From JAWSVE01 sp050633885 (GTDB lineage Bacteria; Pseudomonadota; Gammaproteobacteria; Pseudomonadales; Cellvibrionaceae): a DNA stretch of 64,000 nt. The stretch lies in NCBI GenBank assembly GCA_050633885.1, contig JBOEHK010000002.1, forward strand, positions 682,001 to 746,000. Reading direction: 5' to 3'. Shown piece after piece: positions 61,716 through 64,000 of the stretch (position 1 is its first letter; every line of letters starts with the position of its first letter). The position numbers were made by a program, and so were the translations under genes. The notes beneath the pieces were generated by a model. That model worked only from the letters and a program-made list of their open reading frames with translations. It did no database searches and was not told where the DNA came from.

Positions 61716-64000
61716 ATGTCTATAAGTGCAGCGCTAAGTTTTATTAATGTTGGTGAGCGAACGAATGTAACGGGATCAGCACGCTTTAGAAAATTAATTG
61801 AAGCCGATGACTATGTCGCCGCTATTGAAGTCGCTCGACAACAAGTTGAGAGCGGTGCACAAATAATTGATATTAATATGGATGAAGGGATGCTTGATAG
61901 CGAGCATGCCATGGTTAAGTTTTTAAATCTTTTGGCAGCGGAACCGGATATTTCTCGTGTGCCAATTATGATTGACTCGTCTAAATGGCATGTAATTGAA
62001 GCAGGTCTGAAGTGTGTGCAAGGTAAAACGATTGTCAATTCCATTTCGCTAAAAGAAGGTGAAGAGCAATTCTTAACGCAGGCAAAAATTATCCGTAATT
62101 ATGGTGCAGCAGCTGTTGTCATGGCTTTCGATGAAACAGGTCAGGCGGACACAGAAGATAGAAAATATGAAATATGCGAACGCGCTTACAAGTTGTTAAC
62201 TGAAAAAATTAATTTCCCTCCCGAAGATATTATTTTTGATCCCAACGTATTTGCGGTCGCGACAGGCATTCCTGAACATAACAATTATGCGATGGATTTC
62301 ATTAATGCAACTCGTCGCATAAAAGAAAATTTACCCCACGCCCATATTTCTGGTGGTATATCGAATTTATCTTTTTCCTTTAGAGGGAATAATTACGTTC
62401 GAGAAGCCATGCATTCTGTATTTTTGTTTTATGCAATTAAAGCCGGAATGGATATGGGTATTGTCAATGCCGGTGCGTTATTGGTTTATGATGATATTGA
62501 CCCCAAGCTACGTGACTTGGTTGAAGATGTTATTTTAAATCGAGACCAAGACGGTACGGAAAAATTATTAGAAGCCGCTGAAGAATATCGTTCTCAAGGC
62601 ACAGAGAAAGTGGCTAAAGACTTGAAATGGCGTGAAGGAAGCGTGCAAGAGAGAATCACTCATGGGTTGGTTCATGGCATTGATCAGTTTATCGTTGATG
62701 ATGCTGAGCAAGCAAGATTAGAAGCTGAAAGACCACTTCATGTCATTGAAGGTCCTTTGATGACAGGTATGAATGTTGTTGGAGATTTGTTTGGTGAAGG
62801 CAAAATGTTTTTGCCTCAAGTGGTGAAGTCAGCTCGTGTTATGAAGCAAGCTGTTGCCCATTTAATGCCGTATATGGAAGAGGAAAAAAGACGGTTGGGG
62901 TTAGAAGACGCGCCAGCCGCAGGAAAAATTATCATGGCAACAGTGAAAGGCGATGTTCATGATATTGGTAAAAATATTGTTGGTGTTGTATTGCAGTGCA
63001 ATAATTATGAAGTGATTGATCTTGGGGTTATGGTGCCTGCTCAAAAAATATTGGAAGTCGCTAAAGACGAAAATGTAGATGTGATCGGTTTGTCTGGATT
63101 GATTACCCCTAGCTTAGATGAAATGGTGCATGTCGCAAAAGAAATGCAGCGTTTAGATTTTAAGATACCGTTATTAATTGGTGGTGCGACAACAAGTCAG
63201 ATACATACTGCGGTAAAAATTAATGCGCATTACGAAAATGATCAGGCAATTTACGTGCGTGATGCCAGTCGAGCGGTAGGCGTTGTTTCTAAGTTATTAT
63301 CAGAATCAGCAAAAAGTTTTAAAGATGAAACGCGAGAGACTTATATTGAATTGGCAAAAGAGCATGCTCTCAAACAGGGTGCTCGCGATAGTTTATCCCT
63401 GATTGAAGCTCAGAAAAATAAGTTTAAGATCGATTGGTCTCTGCATAATCCTTTGGTACCTAAAAAATTGGGTGTTCAAATATTTCGTGATTATGATTTA
63501 CAAACTTTGGCAGACAATATTGATTGGGGCCCTTTTTTTGCGACTTGGGGCATTGCTGGTAAATTTCCAAAAATATTTGATGATCCTGCAAAGGGTGAAA
63601 CAGCGAAATCGTTATACGATGATGCACAAGTGATGCTAAAAAAAATCATTAAAGAGAAATGGGTTCGAGCTAACGGCGTTATAGGCTTTTGGCCTGCCAA
63701 TAGTGATGGCGATGATATTTTAGTGTATGAAAATGAAGACCGTTTGAAAGTAACCCATACTTTTTATACCTTGCGGCAACAAAATCGCCGGCCTAAAGGA
63801 AAAGCGAATTTTGCACTCGCTGATTTTATAGCGCCGAAAGAGAGTGGAAAAGCTGATTACATGGGAGGCTTTGCTGTTTCCACTGGTTTTGGTGAAGAGG
63901 AAAAAGCGGATTATTTTGAAAGTCAGAATGATGATTACAATAAAATAATGGTGAAAGCATTAGCTGACCGATTAGCTGAAGCGTTTGCGGAGCATCTTCA
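61716..64000 (+). CDS. metH: Cobalamin-dependent methionine synthase, C-terminal modules (partial)
   Basis: At least 761 codons, open to the right edge. It starts 'MSISAALSFINVGERTNVTGSARF', the beginning of the methyl-THF pterin-binding domain, which precludes an N-terminal homocysteine domain. Then the cobalamin cap domain and the B12 domain with D-x-H-x-x-G as 'KGDVHDIGKNIVGVV' (His coordinates cobalt), then the SAM-activation domain ('ANGVIGFWPANSDGDDI', 'QNRRPKGKANFALADFI'). About 100 residues, with the SAM RxxxGY motif, lie outside the window. Length and domain order equal MetH minus its first 350 residues. Confidence 0.95.
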   Translation, partial: MSISAALSFINVGERTNVTGSARFRKLIEADDYVAAIEVARQQVESGAQIIDINMDEGMLDSEHAMVKFLNLLAAEPDISRVPIMIDSSKWHVIEAGLKCVQGKTIVNSISLKEGEEQFLTQAKIIRNYGAAAVVMAFDETGQADTEDRKYEICERAYKLLTEKINFPPEDIIFDPNVFAVATGIPEHNNYAMDFINATRRIKENLPHAHISGGISNLSFSFRGNNYVREAMHSVFLFYAIKAGMDMGIVNAGALLVYDDIDPKLRDLVEDVILNRDQDGTEKLLEAAEEYRSQGTEKVAKDLKWREGSVQERITHGLVHGIDQFIVDDAEQARLEAERPLHVIEGPLMTGMNVVGDLFGEGKMFLPQVVKSARVMKQAVAHLMPYMEEEKRRLGLEDAPAAGKIIMATVKGDVHDIGKNIVGVVLQCNNYEVIDLGVMVPAQKILEVAKDENVDVIGLSGLITPSLDEMVHVAKEMQRLDFKIPLLIGGATTSQIHTAVKINAHYENDQAIYVRDASRAVGVVSKLLSESAKSFKDETRETYIELAKEHALKQGARDSLSLIEAQKNKFKIDWSLHNPLVPKKLGVQIFRDYDLQTLADNIDWGPFFATWGIAGKFPKIFDDPAKGETAKSLYDDAQVMLKKIIKEKWVRANGVIGFWPANSDGDDILVYENEDRLKVTHTFYTLRQQNRRPKGKANFALADFIAPKESGKADYMGGFAVSTGFGEEEKADYFESQNDDYNKIMVKALADRLAEAFAEHL

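Noticed and set aside
1..64000. CRISPR arrays, insertion sequences, integrases, prophage, rRNA operons
   Set aside because: None found: no regularly spaced direct repeats, no transposase or integrase motifs, no rRNA sequence.

Overview
The window looks like chromosomal DNA of an AT-rich (roughly 40% GC by eye) Gram-negative gammaproteobacterium, probably marine and heterotrophic. The main support is the conserved block lolB-ispE-tRNA(Gln)-prs-rplY-pth-ychF facing hemA-prfA-prmC-moeB, an arrangement known from Pseudomonas-like and other gammaproteobacteria. TonB-dependent receptors, a class GN sortase with its VIT/VWA partner (known mostly from marine Proteobacteria), an AbgT transporter and a DASS transporter also fit. 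A Cellvibrionales-like lineage is a guess, not something I can prove here.

Layout. 1-9 kb: the edge of a 7TMR-DISMED2-type signalling protein, a Baeyer-Villiger-type monooxygenase, tRNA-Met, an M14 carboxypeptidase lipoprotein, a large TonB-dependent receptor, and an MscS plus CorA pair. 9-21 kb: the housekeeping block (ychF, pth, rplY, prs, tRNA-Gln, ispE, lolB, a TPR lipoprotein on the minus strand; hemA, prfA, prmC, moeB on the plus strand). 21-35 kb: DASS and MATE transporters, a TonB-dependent receptor broken by one apparent 1-nt deletion, a small beta-rich protein, a luciferase-like monooxygenase, two SDR oxidoreductases and a third, intact TonB-dependent receptor.

35-54 kb holds the envelope-related accessory genes: a class GN sortase with its VIT/VWA substrate; a MerR regulator with a textbook 19-bp-spacer promoter and a Cys-pair-rich SO_0444-type metal permease; an M16 double-domain protease; a lipoprotein with twelve exactly 23-residue-spaced repeats and a peptidoglycan-binding domain; a trypsin-like protease overlapping a membrane FHA protein; an M3 oligoendopeptidase; a DUF599 membrane protein; a cytochrome c-PQQ propeller dehydrogenase; and an OmpA-like lipoprotein. 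54-64 kb: an AbgT transporter, two paired acyl-CoA dehydrogenases, and a methionine/folate operon of metF followed by a methionine synthase split into two genes, the second running off the right edge.

The most interesting items are the periodic repeat lipoprotein, the sortase pair with an unusual sorting signal, the split methionine synthase behind a hairpin-rich metF leader, the protease/FHA pair, and several hairpins or repeats in non-coding DNA (around tRNA-Met, before hemA, and directly before the DUF599 start). No CRISPR array, insertion sequence, prophage or rRNA operon was seen. All assignments come from reading motifs; no database search was run.
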